Origin: Planctomycetota bacterium | Lineage (GTDB): Bacteria; Planctomycetota; Phycisphaerae; FEN-1346 | Direction of reading: 5' to 3' | Assembly (NCBI GenBank): GCA_026386995.1 | Contig: JAPLMO010000441.1 | Coordinates: forward strand, 1-12,881 | Length of the DNA stretch: 12,881 nucleotides | In this document: piece by piece, positions 1 to 6,201 of the stretch | Layout: each line of letters begins with the position of its first letter | How positions within the stretch are numbered: the stretch's first letter is position 1 | Notes under the pieces: generated by a model | What the model saw: the letters and a program-made list of their open reading frames with translations, nothing else | Told to the model about the DNA's origin: nothing | Database searches by the model: none | Translations under genes and position numbers: made by a program

Positions 1-60
1 CGACAGGGCCGACATCACCTTCATCCGATCCCGTTCCTTCGCACTCATTCGTAGTTCCAT
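1..60 (-). CDS. Transposase N-terminus, cut by window edge
   Basis: Reading leftward from ATG at 60 there is an open frame of 20 codons to the window edge, giving MELRMSAKERDRMKVMSALS. A Shine-Dalgarno-like AGAGG lies just upstream at 61-65. The basic opening with M-S-x-x-E-R-x-R is what I recognise from N-termini of helix-turn-helix transposases of the ISNCY-like group, where the HTH normally follows directly. The catalytic part is outside the window, so the family call rests on a short peptide plus the repeats at 92-134, which look like an IS end. Alternative: the start of another DNA-binding protein. Whether the element is intact cannot be seen. Confidence 0.5.
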   Translation of the reverse strand, partial: MELRMSAKERDRMKVMSALS

Positions 61-93
61 CCTCTTTCGTTCGGCTGTTCACCCCGAAAGAGG
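61..93 (-). repeat. Inverted repeat over the transposase ribosome binding site
   Basis: CCTCTTTCG at 61-69 and CGAAAGAGG at 85-93 are perfect 9-bp inverted repeats separated by 15 bp. On the minus strand the left arm contains the AGAGG just before the transposase ATG. In a transcript that starts to the right of 93 the RBS could therefore be paired, which would dampen translation from read-through. Sequestration of this kind is known for several insertion sequences; its action here is inferred. Confidence 0.5.
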
Positions 94-134
94 ACATTTC
101 TAATTTGCGGAAACCGGACATTATCACTTTGCGG
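92..134. repeat. Two 19-bp direct repeats, probable IS end
   Basis: GGACATTTCTAATTTGCGG (92-110) and GGACATTATCACTTTGCGG (116-134) match at 16 of 19 positions and are set 24 bp apart. They lie immediately outside the transposase start, where transposase-binding repeats occur in IS21-like and similar elements. I cannot place the exact outer terminus because the other end is not in the window. Confidence 0.55.
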
Positions 135-336
135 CGACAGCGTAGCTCGTGATGCTTGACTGCCGTTTGTGTCTCGGTTAGTCTCGCGGCATAGCCTGGC
201 ACTTGCAGCAGCCTCTCCGGTGGGACCCTGCTGCCGAGCGGTTCGCTGATAATGTGATGGCCAACCGGATGCTCTCCGCGGCCCTGTGGCCGCCGTGGCG
301 GACGACATAGAGATTTGGGATTTCGGATTTGAAAGA
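135..336. other. Intergenic stretch, no gene seen
   Basis: Between the IS end and the dispersed repeat at 337 I see no convincing coding region. Open frames here have odd composition and no ribosome binding site. Near 311-330 there is a short AT-richer run of ATTTNGGATTT type, of the simple-repeat kind often found in planctomycete spacers. It could include decayed IS sequence. Confidence 0.5.
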
Positions 337-375
337 AGAAACTGCAACAGCCCACCAGTTGCGTGAGCCGTTGCC
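337..375 (-). repeat. Dispersed hairpin repeat, copy A
   Basis: Read on the minus strand, this 39-bp core matches the core at 1299-1337 in 34 of 39 positions and begins GGCAACGGCTCACGCAACTG. It can fold as an imperfect hairpin: GCAAC near one end pairs with GTTGC near the other, with A/G-rich and T/C-rich flanks extending the stem. The loop is asymmetric, so orientation is clear, and it is opposite to copy B. The two copies bracket the membrane protein gene at 462-1142. Confidence 0.75.
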
Positions 376-401
376 CTTCTTCTTCAAGCGGCAGTTCGTT
401 A

Positions 402-436
402 CCCGTGGCGGCTCAGGAAGAGCCGGTATGCCGGCG
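402..436. other. Short hairpins downstream of the membrane protein gene
   Basis: CGGCTC and GAGCCG (about 409-425) form a 6-bp stem with a 5-nt loop, and GCCGG/CCGGC follows near 422-435. They lie within 60 bp beyond the stop codon of the minus-strand gene. They could stop or protect its transcript, but there is no T-run on the minus strand, so an intrinsic terminator is not supported. Confidence 0.3.
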
Positions 437-461
437 CGCTTACGCCCCCCAGGCACGGAGC

Positions 462-1142
462 CTATCGGCCATGTGGGGGGCCATGTTGAATTTCAGGGTC
501 CGGCGGCCGACGTGCAACACCCCCTGCGCAGCCGGAGATATCTACCGGAGACTGAAAGCCTCCTTTTGCATAGCCTCGTGCTATGGCAAGGAAGAGGCCG
601 CCGAACCCGACAAGGATACCAAGCATCGGCAATGCCTCCCCCCTATGCCCAGAGGCCGCCCAATAAAAGCCGACAAAGGCGACGATGATTGAAACGTACC
701 CCACGATCCGAAGTAACATCGCGGCGAAGTATGCGCACCGCCGGGTACGCCTGATGACGGGCGCCAGAAGCCCGATCGCCGCCACATTGGCGACAGCGAC
801 AAGGAAAAACATAGGCGGCTTATAGGCGTGAGTGTCGAGGATGATAACCAGCCCGAGCCCGACGCCGAGTGCCCCTGTTGCCAGGCCCAAAAACAGCAAG
901 GCCAGAGCCTGTGCCCTGGTCATGGCCACGCGGTCGTCGCCACTGGCCGGCGGCGAGGCGGCATTCAGGTCGGGGGCGACCGGCTTGGAGGGCGGCGGCG
1001 CCTCGCGGCTTGCGGTTTCGCGGGCGCCCGTTTCGGCCGGCCGGGCCTGGGCCATGCCCAATATGGCCCTGCGGGCAAGTTCCTCGGCGGAGACGGCGCG
1101 TTTTGGCTCGGGCTTCACGGCCTCCTTCTCGGATTCGTCCAC
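462..1142 (-). CDS. Four-helix inner membrane protein of unknown function
   Basis: This 226-residue protein is not one I recognise. I chose GTG at 1142 because AAGGAG lies 8 bp upstream; the same frame stays open to 1556, but that extension runs through the repeat at 1258-1357 and is arginine/proline-rich noise. Residues 1-75 are charged, then rich in Ala and Pro, and probably cytoplasmic. Four hydrophobic segments follow at about 78-102, 111-131, 138-160 and 170-189, with an RRTRR loop at 131-135 between the second and third. The last 35 residues are polar (RRPPDPE near 211). No catalytic motif is visible. The gene is alone on its strand segment, 260 bp downstream of the sugar dehydrogenase gene, and is flanked by inverted copies of a dispersed repeat. 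A small membrane-anchored or stress-type protein is possible, but no function is assigned. Confidence 0.65.
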   Translation of the reverse strand: MDESEKEAVKPEPKRAVSAEELARRAILGMAQARPAETGARETASREAPPPSKPVAPDLNAASPPASGDDRVAMTRAQALALLFLGLATGALGVGLGLVIILDTHAYKPPMFFLVAVANVAAIGLLAPVIRRTRRCAYFAAMLLRIVGYVSIIVAFVGFYWAASGHRGEALPMLGILVGFGGLFLAIARGYAKGGFQSPVDISGCAGGVARRPPDPEIQHGPPHGR

Positions 1143-1257
1143 GTGTCCAACTCCTTGCCTAATGTCTGATCCAGGTCGCAATTGCCCAGAGTTGTATGCG
1201 GCGTATTCTAGTGTGGCCGGGGGGGGTGCTGCAAGCGGAAGACGGTAGCGGCCCGTT

Positions 1258-1357
1258 GATTGCGGATTGAACGGCAAAAGAAACGGTAACAGAAAAAAGG
1301 CAACGGCTCGCGCAACTGGCGGGTCGTTGCCGTTTCTGTATCTGTTAAATCGCAATC
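1258..1357 (+). repeat. Dispersed hairpin repeat, copy B, in a larger inverted repeat
   Basis: The core at 1299-1337 is the second copy of the repeat at 337-375 (34 of 39 identical). Here it forms a good hairpin: ACAGAAAAAAGGCAACG (1289-1305) faces CGTTGCCGTTTCTGT (1325-1339). GATTGCG at 1258-1264 pairs with CGCAATC at 1351-1357. The left arm 1258-1291 also aligns with the reverse complement of 1325-1357 over most of its length, so two competing folds exist. It lies between two minus-strand genes, downstream of the sugar dehydrogenase, and may also end or protect that transcript. A MITE- or REP-like origin is inferred. Confidence 0.7.
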
Positions 1358-1402
1358 TGTAATCGGTCGCCCAGCCGCTGCCGCGGGGGGCTCGCAGGCG
1401 GC

Positions 1403-3049
1403 CTACTTCCGTTTGGCGCGCACTTCTTCCTTGAGCCTCTGGATGTGGCCGCGGCCGAGGGCCTTCACTTCGCAGCCCAATTGGAAGTAGCGGCGGATCT
1501 GGTCGTCGGAGAGGATGCCGAAACAGTCGATCACCGCCAGCGGCCCGCCGGCCCACTTCACCACGTCCTCTGGCTTCAGGGCCAGATATGGCGCGTGCCG
1601 CACGGCAAGCACGAGCGCCTCGGCGCCCTTGACGGCCTTCGGCAGGTCCTTCTCGACGCGGGTGTGGACGAGGTCCTGCTGATTGCGGAAGAACTGCGAC
1701 CAGGAGTGGCCCGGGGCCGGGTAGGTGTCCTGCGATTCCAGTTCGTACCAGTGGTCGACGTACGGGTCGTGGATGCGGACCTCGGCGCCCATCTCGGTGA
1801 GTTTGCGGACGACGAGTTCCGAGCCCGAGTATCGGGTGTCGCCGACGTCCTCTCGGTAACTTGCGCCGGCCAGGAGGATGCGAGCCCCGGCGATGTATCG
1901 GCCCATGTTGCGGAGGGCGTCGCGGACGAGTTCCGCCACGTGCAGGCCCCGCGTGTCGTTCGTGTCGATGGCCGTGGGCGTGATCTTAAAGAGCGAGTCC
2001 TGGTCCTCGAATCCGAGGATGTGCTTGTAGGCCCAGTATCCGAGGCCGCCGTCCTTCGGCAGGCAGTAGCCGCCGATGCCCGGGCCGGGGAAGATCATGT
2101 TGGAGTGCGTCGGGCGGACCTTGATGGCCTGGATGACCTTGATGAGGTCCACGCCGTTGCGCTCGGAAAACAGGCTCCACTCGTTCAGGAACGCCAGGAT
2201 GGTCGCGCGGTAGGAGTTCTCGACGATCTTGGTCGTCTCCGACTCGATCGGGCGGTCCATGAGGGTCAGCGGGAACTGCTCGGTGTTGAGGACCTCCTTG
2301 AGGAACTTGACGACCCTCTTCTTGGCCTGCTCATTGCAGCCCGAGCAGACCCGCCAGAAATCGCGGATGCTCTTGACGTACTCGCGGCCGGGCATGACCC
2401 GCTCGAACGAATGGGCCAGCAACGGCTGGGCCTTGATGCCGCGCGCGGCAAACGCCTTCTTCATTATCGGGTAGGCGACGAACTCGGTGGTGCCGGGGGC
2501 GACGGTCGTCTCGATCAGCACGAGGCACTTGGGCTGGACGCGGTCGCCGATGACCTTCATGGTGGCCTCTAGGGCCGCCATGTCGGCCTCGCCGCTGCGC
2601 ATGTTGCCTAGGTCGTGCTTGGTGTAGTCGCACTGGACGTCGATGACGACGCAGTCGGCGAGTTTCAGGCAGTCGCTGGCGAAGGTGGCGGTGAGGGTCT
2701 TTTTGTCGAGGACGCAGCGGGCGATCATCGGATCGACTTCGGGGTCCTCGGCCTTGACGGGCGACTCGCCGCGGTTCAGAAGGGGTATCTTCCAGTAACT
2801 GCGAGTGGAGGGCCGCTGGCAGCCGATGACGAACTTCGAGGGCGTCTTCGTTTTCTTGTCGACCGTGTCGGCGACGATGGCGGCCATGACGGCGCCGACG
2901 AAGCCGACGCCCATGACGACGACGATCTCCTTGCCTTCCTTGCGGGCGGCCGCGACGAGTTTCTCAAGCCGCTTCATCTCGGCGGCATACTGGTTCTTCT
3001 CGGGAAGGGCGAACTGTTCGCCGGCGGGACTGACCGATACGTCTGGCAT
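1403..3049 (-). CDS. UDP-glucose/GDP-mannose-type nucleotide sugar dehydrogenase
   Basis: Family members oxidise the C6 hydroxyl of a nucleotide sugar to a carboxylate with two NAD+, giving uronic acid precursors for exopolysaccharide or cell-surface glycans in the cytoplasm. Visible are the Rossmann motif GVGFVG (47-52), ETTVAPGTTE (180-189), MPGREY (219-224), the helix with K274 and N278 ending in FLNE, the nucleophile loop GGYCLPKD with Cys329, and ASYREDVGDTRYS (396-408) of the C-terminal sugar-binding domain. At 548 residues it is about 100 longer than the usual 430-450. The extra length includes a roughly 40-residue N-terminal extension and additions in the C-terminal part. AAGGAG lies 6 bp before ATG 3049. 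The catalytic residues look intact. UDP-glucose, UDP-GlcNAc/ManNAc or GDP-mannose specificity cannot be decided. No other sugar gene is adjacent. Confidence 0.88.
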   Translation of the reverse strand: MPDVSVSPAGEQFALPEKNQYAAEMKRLEKLVAAARKEGKEIVVVMGVGFVGAVMAAIVADTVDKKTKTPSKFVIGCQRPSTRSYWKIPLLNRGESPVKAEDPEVDPMIARCVLDKKTLTATFASDCLKLADCVVIDVQCDYTKHDLGNMRSGEADMAALEATMKVIGDRVQPKCLVLIETTVAPGTTEFVAYPIMKKAFAARGIKAQPLLAHSFERVMPGREYVKSIRDFWRVCSGCNEQAKKRVVKFLKEVLNTEQFPLTLMDRPIESETTKIVENSYRATILAFLNEWSLFSERNGVDLIKVIQAIKVRPTHSNMIFPGPGIGGYCLPKDGGLGYWAYKHILGFEDQDSLFKITPTAIDTNDTRGLHVAELVRDALRNMGRYIAGARILLAGASYREDVGDTRYSGSELVVRKLTEMGAEVRIHDPYVDHWYELESQDTYPAPGHSWSQFFRNQQDLVHTRVEKDLPKAVKGAEALVLAVRHAPYLALKPEDVVKWAGGPLAVIDCFGILSDDQIRRYFQLGCEVKALGRGHIQRLKEEVRAKRK

Positions 3050-3090
3050 GGCGACTCCTTGGGTTCGGGGTTCCGGTTCGACTCCTCGGT

Positions 3091-3098
3091 ATTCTATA
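3091..3098 (-). promoter_or_regulatory. Possible -10 box for the sugar dehydrogenase gene
   Basis: On the minus strand TATAGAAT lies about 40 bp before ATG 3049. It resembles a sigma-70 -10 box, but I find no good -35 at 16-18 bp. A terminator just upstream (3149-3220) implies that the gene needs its own promoter in this gap. Confidence 0.35.
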
Positions 3099-3148
3099 TC
3101 GTGAAAACGAAGGGCTGGCCATGAGGCGCATCGGCGCCGGGGGCAGTC

Positions 3149-3220
3149 AAAAAGGCGCGCGGCCCTTACGCAGGGCCGCGCTGCCGCCGTGGGTGGCGCG
3201 GTCGCCCAGTGCGACCGCGC
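3149..3220 (-). terminator. Double-hairpin terminator of the PEP-CTERM gene
   Basis: Minus-strand transcription leaving the stop codon at 3244 meets two perfect stems. The first has GCGCGGTCGC (3196-3205) against GCGACCGCGC (3211-3220) with a 5-nt loop. The second has GCGCGGCCC (3157-3165) against GGGCCGCGC (3173-3181) with a 7-nt loop. Three bases after the second stem comes TTTTT (plus-strand A-run 3149-3153), the layout of an intrinsic terminator. It should insulate the downstream sugar dehydrogenase gene. Confidence 0.65.
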
Positions 3221-3243
3221 ATGTTACGCCGGAACGTCAGACG

Positions 3244-4125
3244 TCAGGCCATCCGCTGCTGACGGCGCTTACGCCGCGAAGAGATATACATGAACGCGCT
3301 GCCGGCCGCCAGCAGGATGATCGTGCCGGGTTCCGGCACGGCCGGGATCGTGCCGCCCGAGGTCCGGATGACGTCGTTGCCGCAACCCCAGGCGACCTGG
3401 GCCGTGATGTCGCCCGGCTCGCTCAGCCCCAGGAGGTCGGTGTTGAAGACGTATTCCATGAGGTACGTGTTGTTCTCGGCGCCGCCGTAACTGAAGGTGG
3501 CCGAACTGACCTGAGCAAGGCCCAGCAGTTCATTCGGGCTGATGGAGCCGCTGACCGCAAAGGGGCCGACGATCTCCGACACGGTGGCGTTCGGGCCGTA
3601 GTCGTTGGCCATAAGCGTCGTCGAATTGTAGTAACTTCCGGGCTGCTGTTGAATGCCGACGGTGTCGCCCGGGTTGGCGAGGCGATACAGCGCGCCCTGC
3701 TCCAGGCCCTGGGTGGCGGACTGCGTGACGATGCCGAACCGCTGGCCGTCGATCGTCAGCATCATGTCGCCGAGATAGACGTTGTTGCCCCACGATTGGG
3801 TCACCAGGGGGGTGCTGGTCACCACGAGCAGTTGCAACTGGCGGTCGACGACGCGCAGATGCAGTTCCTCCAGGTCGTAGACCTCGCCGCCGGAGTTGTT
3901 GCCGGGGCTGGGCTGGCGGCCTATGCCCGGATAACTGATCGGGGCATAGTTGTTCTCAATCGTGGACCACATGTTGCCCTGGTGAAGGTTCGACTGGTTG
4001 AGCAAGGTGAACGGCTTGAGGTCCCAGTTGACCACTCTGCCGGAGCCGTCGAGCATAAGGTCGCCGTAGGCTGCGGAGGCCATCGCCATTGCCAGGACTG
4101 CTGCCAGGAACAATTTACCGTGCAT
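3244..4125 (-). CDS. PEP-CTERM exosortase-sorted surface protein
   Basis: This 293-residue protein should be exported by Sec and then handled at the membrane by an exosortase, the usual fate of PEP-CTERM proteins; no exosortase is in the window. ATG 4125 was chosen because AAGGAG lies 6 bp upstream and a signal peptide follows directly (residues 1 to about 21, ending SAAYG). The frame is open to 4365, but that extension has no RBS. The body is rich in Gly, Asn, Ser and Thr, with a beta-type pattern and no catalytic motif I recognise. CGND sits near 246. The sorting tail is VPEPGT (263-268), a hydrophobic stretch (269-283) and a basic end beginning RRKRR. Such tails are typical of planctomycetes, Verrucomicrobia and some biofilm-forming proteobacteria. 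A role in the extracellular matrix or cell envelope is inferred from the family. Confidence 0.88.
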   Translation of the reverse strand: MHGKLFLAAVLAMAMASAAYGDLMLDGSGRVVNWDLKPFTLLNQSNLHQGNMWSTIENNYAPISYPGIGRQPSPGNNSGGEVYDLEELHLRVVDRQLQLLVVTSTPLVTQSWGNNVYLGDMMLTIDGQRFGIVTQSATQGLEQGALYRLANPGDTVGIQQQPGSYYNSTTLMANDYGPNATVSEIVGPFAVSGSISPNELLGLAQVSSATFSYGGAENNTYLMEYVFNTDLLGLSEPGDITAQVAWGCGNDVIRTSGGTIPAVPEPGTIILLAAGSAFMYISSRRKRRQQRMA

Positions 4126-4305
4126 GCACTTCTCCTTAATGGGTCCGAAGACCTGCGCCGAACCATTTCGGCGCTGCTCCTCTGTAGGTTTGCCGCAAGC
4201 CCAATGCTGCGGCACCGTGGCCGGTTCGCGGGGGCGGCCGGCGCATTGGCCTTGCCGCGCCCGACTTCTAACCGGGCCGCTGATTGTCTGGACTGGACCT
4301 CTCGA

Positions 4306-4366
4306 TAGGGGGAACCCTGACCGCCGAGTGCTGTGCTTCGTGTGACCGTAGGGAAACCTATGCATA
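4306..4366 (-). promoter_or_regulatory. Repeated motif in the PEP-CTERM gene upstream region
   Basis: Two related blocks, plus-strand TAGGGGGAACCCTGACC (4306-4322) and TAGGGAAACC (4349-4358), are direct repeats 43 bp apart, located 180-240 bp upstream of ATG 4125. Beside the outer one is the palindrome TATGCATA (4359-4366). The minus-strand TTGACG at 4382-4377 has no -10 box at a normal distance, so no sigma-70 promoter is called. These could be activator sites or parts of a structured leader; this is inferred from position only. Confidence 0.3.
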
Positions 4367-4630
4367 ATCCCCCCCTCGTCAAGCGGTCCTGCCCGCGCCG
4401 GGGCCGGGAAGGCGGCGGCCGAGCGCCGCCGGGGGGTGGAGATATTTCGGAATCCGCATAATCAGGCCCGAAAACGGGGCATTTTGCGGGTCAGCGGGGG
4501 CGGGGCGGGCGGACCCTGCGGCAGCGGAGCGGCCGGCAGGAATTCCCGGATTCTGCGCGCACAGGCAAAAAAACGAGTGGAAAAACGCCCGGCCGGCCGT
4601 TCAGTTTCGGGCGCTCATTCGGCCCATGCA
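4367..4630. other. GC-rich intergenic stretch, no gene seen
   Basis: This is part of the 864-bp divergent gap between the PEP-CTERM gene and trpB. Open frames lack a ribosome binding site and have repeat-like composition. A 7-bp stem, GGCGGCG (4411-4417) with CGCCGCC (4424-4430), and an A-rich run near 4564-4590 are the only structures I noticed. Confidence 0.5.
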
Positions 4631-4635
4631 GGGTG

Positions 4636-4717
4636 GCATGCCCACGCCGCCGTTCGCGTGGGCATGCTTACTGGCACGTCGCACACGCATGCCCAGCAAA
4701 CAGAGTGCTGGGCATGC
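4636..4717. repeat. Paired-hairpin element 1
   Basis: Hairpin one has GCATGCCCACGC (4636-4647) against GCGTGGGCATGC (4656-4667). Hairpin two has GCATGCCCAGCA (4687-4698) against TGCTGGGCATGC (4706-4717). Both stems are perfect over 12 bp. The stems differ from each other, yet each difference is matched on both arms, so each local hairpin is intact. GGGTG precedes the element at 4631-4635, as it does element 5. Confidence 0.8.
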
Positions 4718-4741
4718 CGCCCGCCCGGGGCAGGTTTGTCA

Positions 4742-4785
4742 CCGTAACTGACGCCATACACAAAGGGGTATTGCGTCACTTACGG
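4742..4785. repeat. Inverted pair of the TGACGCA-type motif
   Basis: CCGTAACTGACGCCATAC (4742-4759) and the reverse complement of 4768-4785 match in 16 of 18 positions, with an 8-nt loop. It lies between paired-hairpin elements 1 and 2. The same motif occurs singly at 4900, 10447 and 12190. Confidence 0.7.
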
Positions 4786-4792
4786 GGCACTT

Positions 4793-4867
4793 GCGCGGTG
4801 GGCAGTCCTGCCCACCGCGCGCACAAGAGCGCGTCCTATGCGCGGCGGGCAGGACTGCCCGCCGCGC
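4793..4867. repeat. Paired-hairpin element 2
   Basis: Hairpin one has GCGCGGTGGGCA (4793-4804), loop gtcc, and TGCCCACCGCGC (4809-4820). Hairpin two has GCGCGGCGGGCA (4840-4851), loop ggac, and TGCCCGCCGCGC (4856-4867). The loops are reverse complements of each other. The single stem difference (T to C) is compensated on the partner arm (A to G). Confidence 0.8.
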
Positions 4868-4899
4868 GAGTCTCGGCCTGAACTCGCCACCCCCCCCAA

Positions 4900-4913
4900 G
4901 AGTGACGCAGTAC
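4900..4913 (+). repeat. Copy of the TGACGCA-type motif
   Basis: GAGTGACGCAGTAC lies 32 bp after paired-hairpin element 2 and upstream of the trpB promoter. It matches the minus-strand copy at 12190-12203 in 12 of 14 positions. Confidence 0.5.
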
Positions 4914-4932
4914 GTGGGAACGGCCTTAAGGC

Positions 4933-4960
4933 TTGATTGCCCCGCCGCCGACGCTAGAAT
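4933..4960 (+). promoter_or_regulatory. Sigma-70-type promoter for trpBA
   Basis: TTGATT (4933-4938), a 16-bp spacer and TAGAAT (4955-4960) place a start of transcription near 4967, about 23 bp before ATG 4990. The leader is too short for a Trp-rich leader peptide, so attenuation of the E. coli type is not supported for this promoter. Confidence 0.6.
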
Positions 4961-4989
4961 GTTGCGTTCTTCTGCCGCAAGGAGCCTCT

Positions 4990-6201
4990 ATGGCTATTAA
5001 AGCCCCAGTGAGCGGTCGCTTCGGACCGTACGGGGGCCGCTATGTCCCTGAGACGCTGATGTCGGCGCTGGAGCAACTGACCGACGCCTACCTGGCGGCC
5101 AAGGACGACCCGGACTTCCGCGACGAACTTGACTACCTGCTGAAGCAGTTCGCCGGCCGGCCCACGCGGCTGTACCTCGCCCGGCGCCTGACCGACGCCT
5201 GGGGCGGGGCCCGCATCTACCTGAAGCGCGAGGACCTTGCCCACACCGGCTCGCACAAGATCAACAACACCGTCGGGCAGGGGCTGCTGGCGATCCGCAT
5301 GAACAAGAAGCGCATGATCGCCGAGACCGGCGCTGGCCAGCACGGCGTGGCCACGGCGACGGCGGCGGCCCTGCTGGGCCTTGAGTGCGACATCTTCATG
5401 GGCACCGAGGACATCCGCCGCCAACGCCTGAACGTCTTCCGCATGCAGGCCCTCGGGGCACGCGTCGTCGGCGTCACCACCGGCCAGCGGACCCTCAAGG
5501 ACGCCATTAACGAGGCGATGCGCGACTGGATGGACACCGTCGAGACGACCCACTACTGTTTCGGCACGACCGCCGGGCCGCACCCGTTTCCGACCATCGT
5601 CCGCGATTTTCAGTCGGTCATCGGCATCGAGGCCCGCCAGCAGATCCAGAAGCAGGAAGGCTGCCTGCCCGACGCGATCGTGGCGTGCGTGGGCGGCGGG
5701 TCCAACTCGGCCGGCATCTTCTCGGCCTTCATCCAGGACGAGAACGTCCAACTGATCGGCGTCGAGGCCGGCGGCAAGGGCCTCGATTCCGGCCAGCACG
5801 CCGCAACCCTGACGGCCGGAAAGCCCGGAATCCTCCACGGGTCTTACTCGTACGTGCTCCAGGACGAGGCCGGGCAGACTGCGCAGGTCCATTCCGTCAG
5901 CGCCGGCCTGGATTACCCCGGCGTCGGGCCGGAACACGCGTACTGGAAGGATTCCGGCCGCGTCCGCTACACCGTTGCGACCGACGACGAGGCGCTGGAT
6001 GCGTTCTGCGAACTCTCGCGCCTCGAGGGGATCATCCCGGCGCTGGAATCGTCGCACGCGCTCGTGGAGGCCCGGAAACTCGCGCCCCTGATGAACAACC
6101 GCCAGGTGATCATCGTGAACCTTTCCGGGCGCGGCGACAAGGACGCCGAAGAAGTGGCGCTACTGCTGGGTGACAAGTTGGAAAAGACGAGGCAGGCGTG
6201 A
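4990..6201 (+). CDS. trpB: Tryptophan synthase beta subunit
   Basis: TrpB condenses indole with L-serine to make L-tryptophan, using pyridoxal phosphate, in an alpha2-beta2 complex with TrpA. The 403-residue length is normal. The N-terminus has the family sequence [16 protein letters not shown] (9-24). The PLP lysine is K90 in HTGSHKINN, the catalytic glutamate is E112 in AETGAGQHG, the phosphate-binding loop is GGGSNS (235-240), and NLSGRGDKD (377-385) closes the PLP pocket. ATG 4990 was preferred to the upstream in-frame ATG at 4933 because AAGGAG sits 5 bp before it and homologues begin here; the upstream ATG also overlaps the promoter. The stop codon overlaps the start of trpA by 4 bp (GTGA), which suggests translational coupling and balanced subunit amounts. 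No other trp genes are in the window. Confidence 0.97.
   Translation: MAIKAPVSGRFGPYGGRYVPETLMSALEQLTDAYLAAKDDPDFRDELDYLLKQFAGRPTRLYLARRLTDAWGGARIYLKREDLAHTGSHKINNTVGQGLLAIRMNKKRMIAETGAGQHGVATATAAALLGLECDIFMGTEDIRRQRLNVFRMQALGARVVGVTTGQRTLKDAINEAMRDWMDTVETTHYCFGTTAGPHPFPTIVRDFQSVIGIEARQQIQKQEGCLPDAIVACVGGGSNSAGIFSAFIQDENVQLIGVEAGGKGLDSGQHAATLTAGKPGILHGSYSYVLQDEAGQTAQVHSVSAGLDYPGVGPEHAYWKDSGRVRYTVATDDEALDAFCELSRLEGIIPALESSHALVEARKLAPLMNNRQVIIVNLSGRGDKDAEEVALLLGDKLEKTRQA

Noticed and set aside
135..336. tRNA or other structured RNA gene in the left spacer
   Set aside because: No cloverleaf arms or T-loop consensus could be found by eye.
1143..1556. Upstream extension of the membrane protein reading frame to 1556
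   Set aside because: It overlaps the end of the dehydrogenase gene and runs through the repeat at 1258-1357; its residue composition is Arg/Pro-rich noise. GTG 1142 has a proper AAGGAG.
1445..2572. Long plus-strand frame opposite the sugar dehydrogenase gene (375 codons)
   Set aside because: The minus-strand protein has all family motifs; the antisense frame is a by-product of GC-rich codon bias with repetitive Val/Asp/Leu composition.
3121..4308. Long plus-strand frame opposite the PEP-CTERM gene (395 codons)
   Set aside because: It reads through the terminator hairpins, has no RBS or recognised motif, and opposes a gene with signal peptide and PEP-CTERM tail.
4359..4382. Sigma-70 promoter from TTGACG and the AT-rich TATGCATA
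   Set aside because: The spacing is only about 10 bp, too short for a functional -35/-10 pair.
4636..4867. Possible CRISPR array
   Set aside because: The units are palindromic pairs with differing stems, not identical direct repeats with regular unique spacers, and there are no cas genes.
4433..4881. Small open frames in the PEP-CTERM to trpB gap
   Set aside because: They run straight through the perfect hairpins, have no Shine-Dalgarno and no recognisable protein pattern.
4966..4989. trp attenuator or leader peptide
   Set aside because: Only about 23 nt lie between the predicted transcription start and the trpB ATG, with no Trp codons in a small frame.
4954..6057. Antisense frame over trpB (367 codons)
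   Set aside because: trpB is unambiguous; the antisense product is low-complexity Ala/Gly/Asp/Arg.
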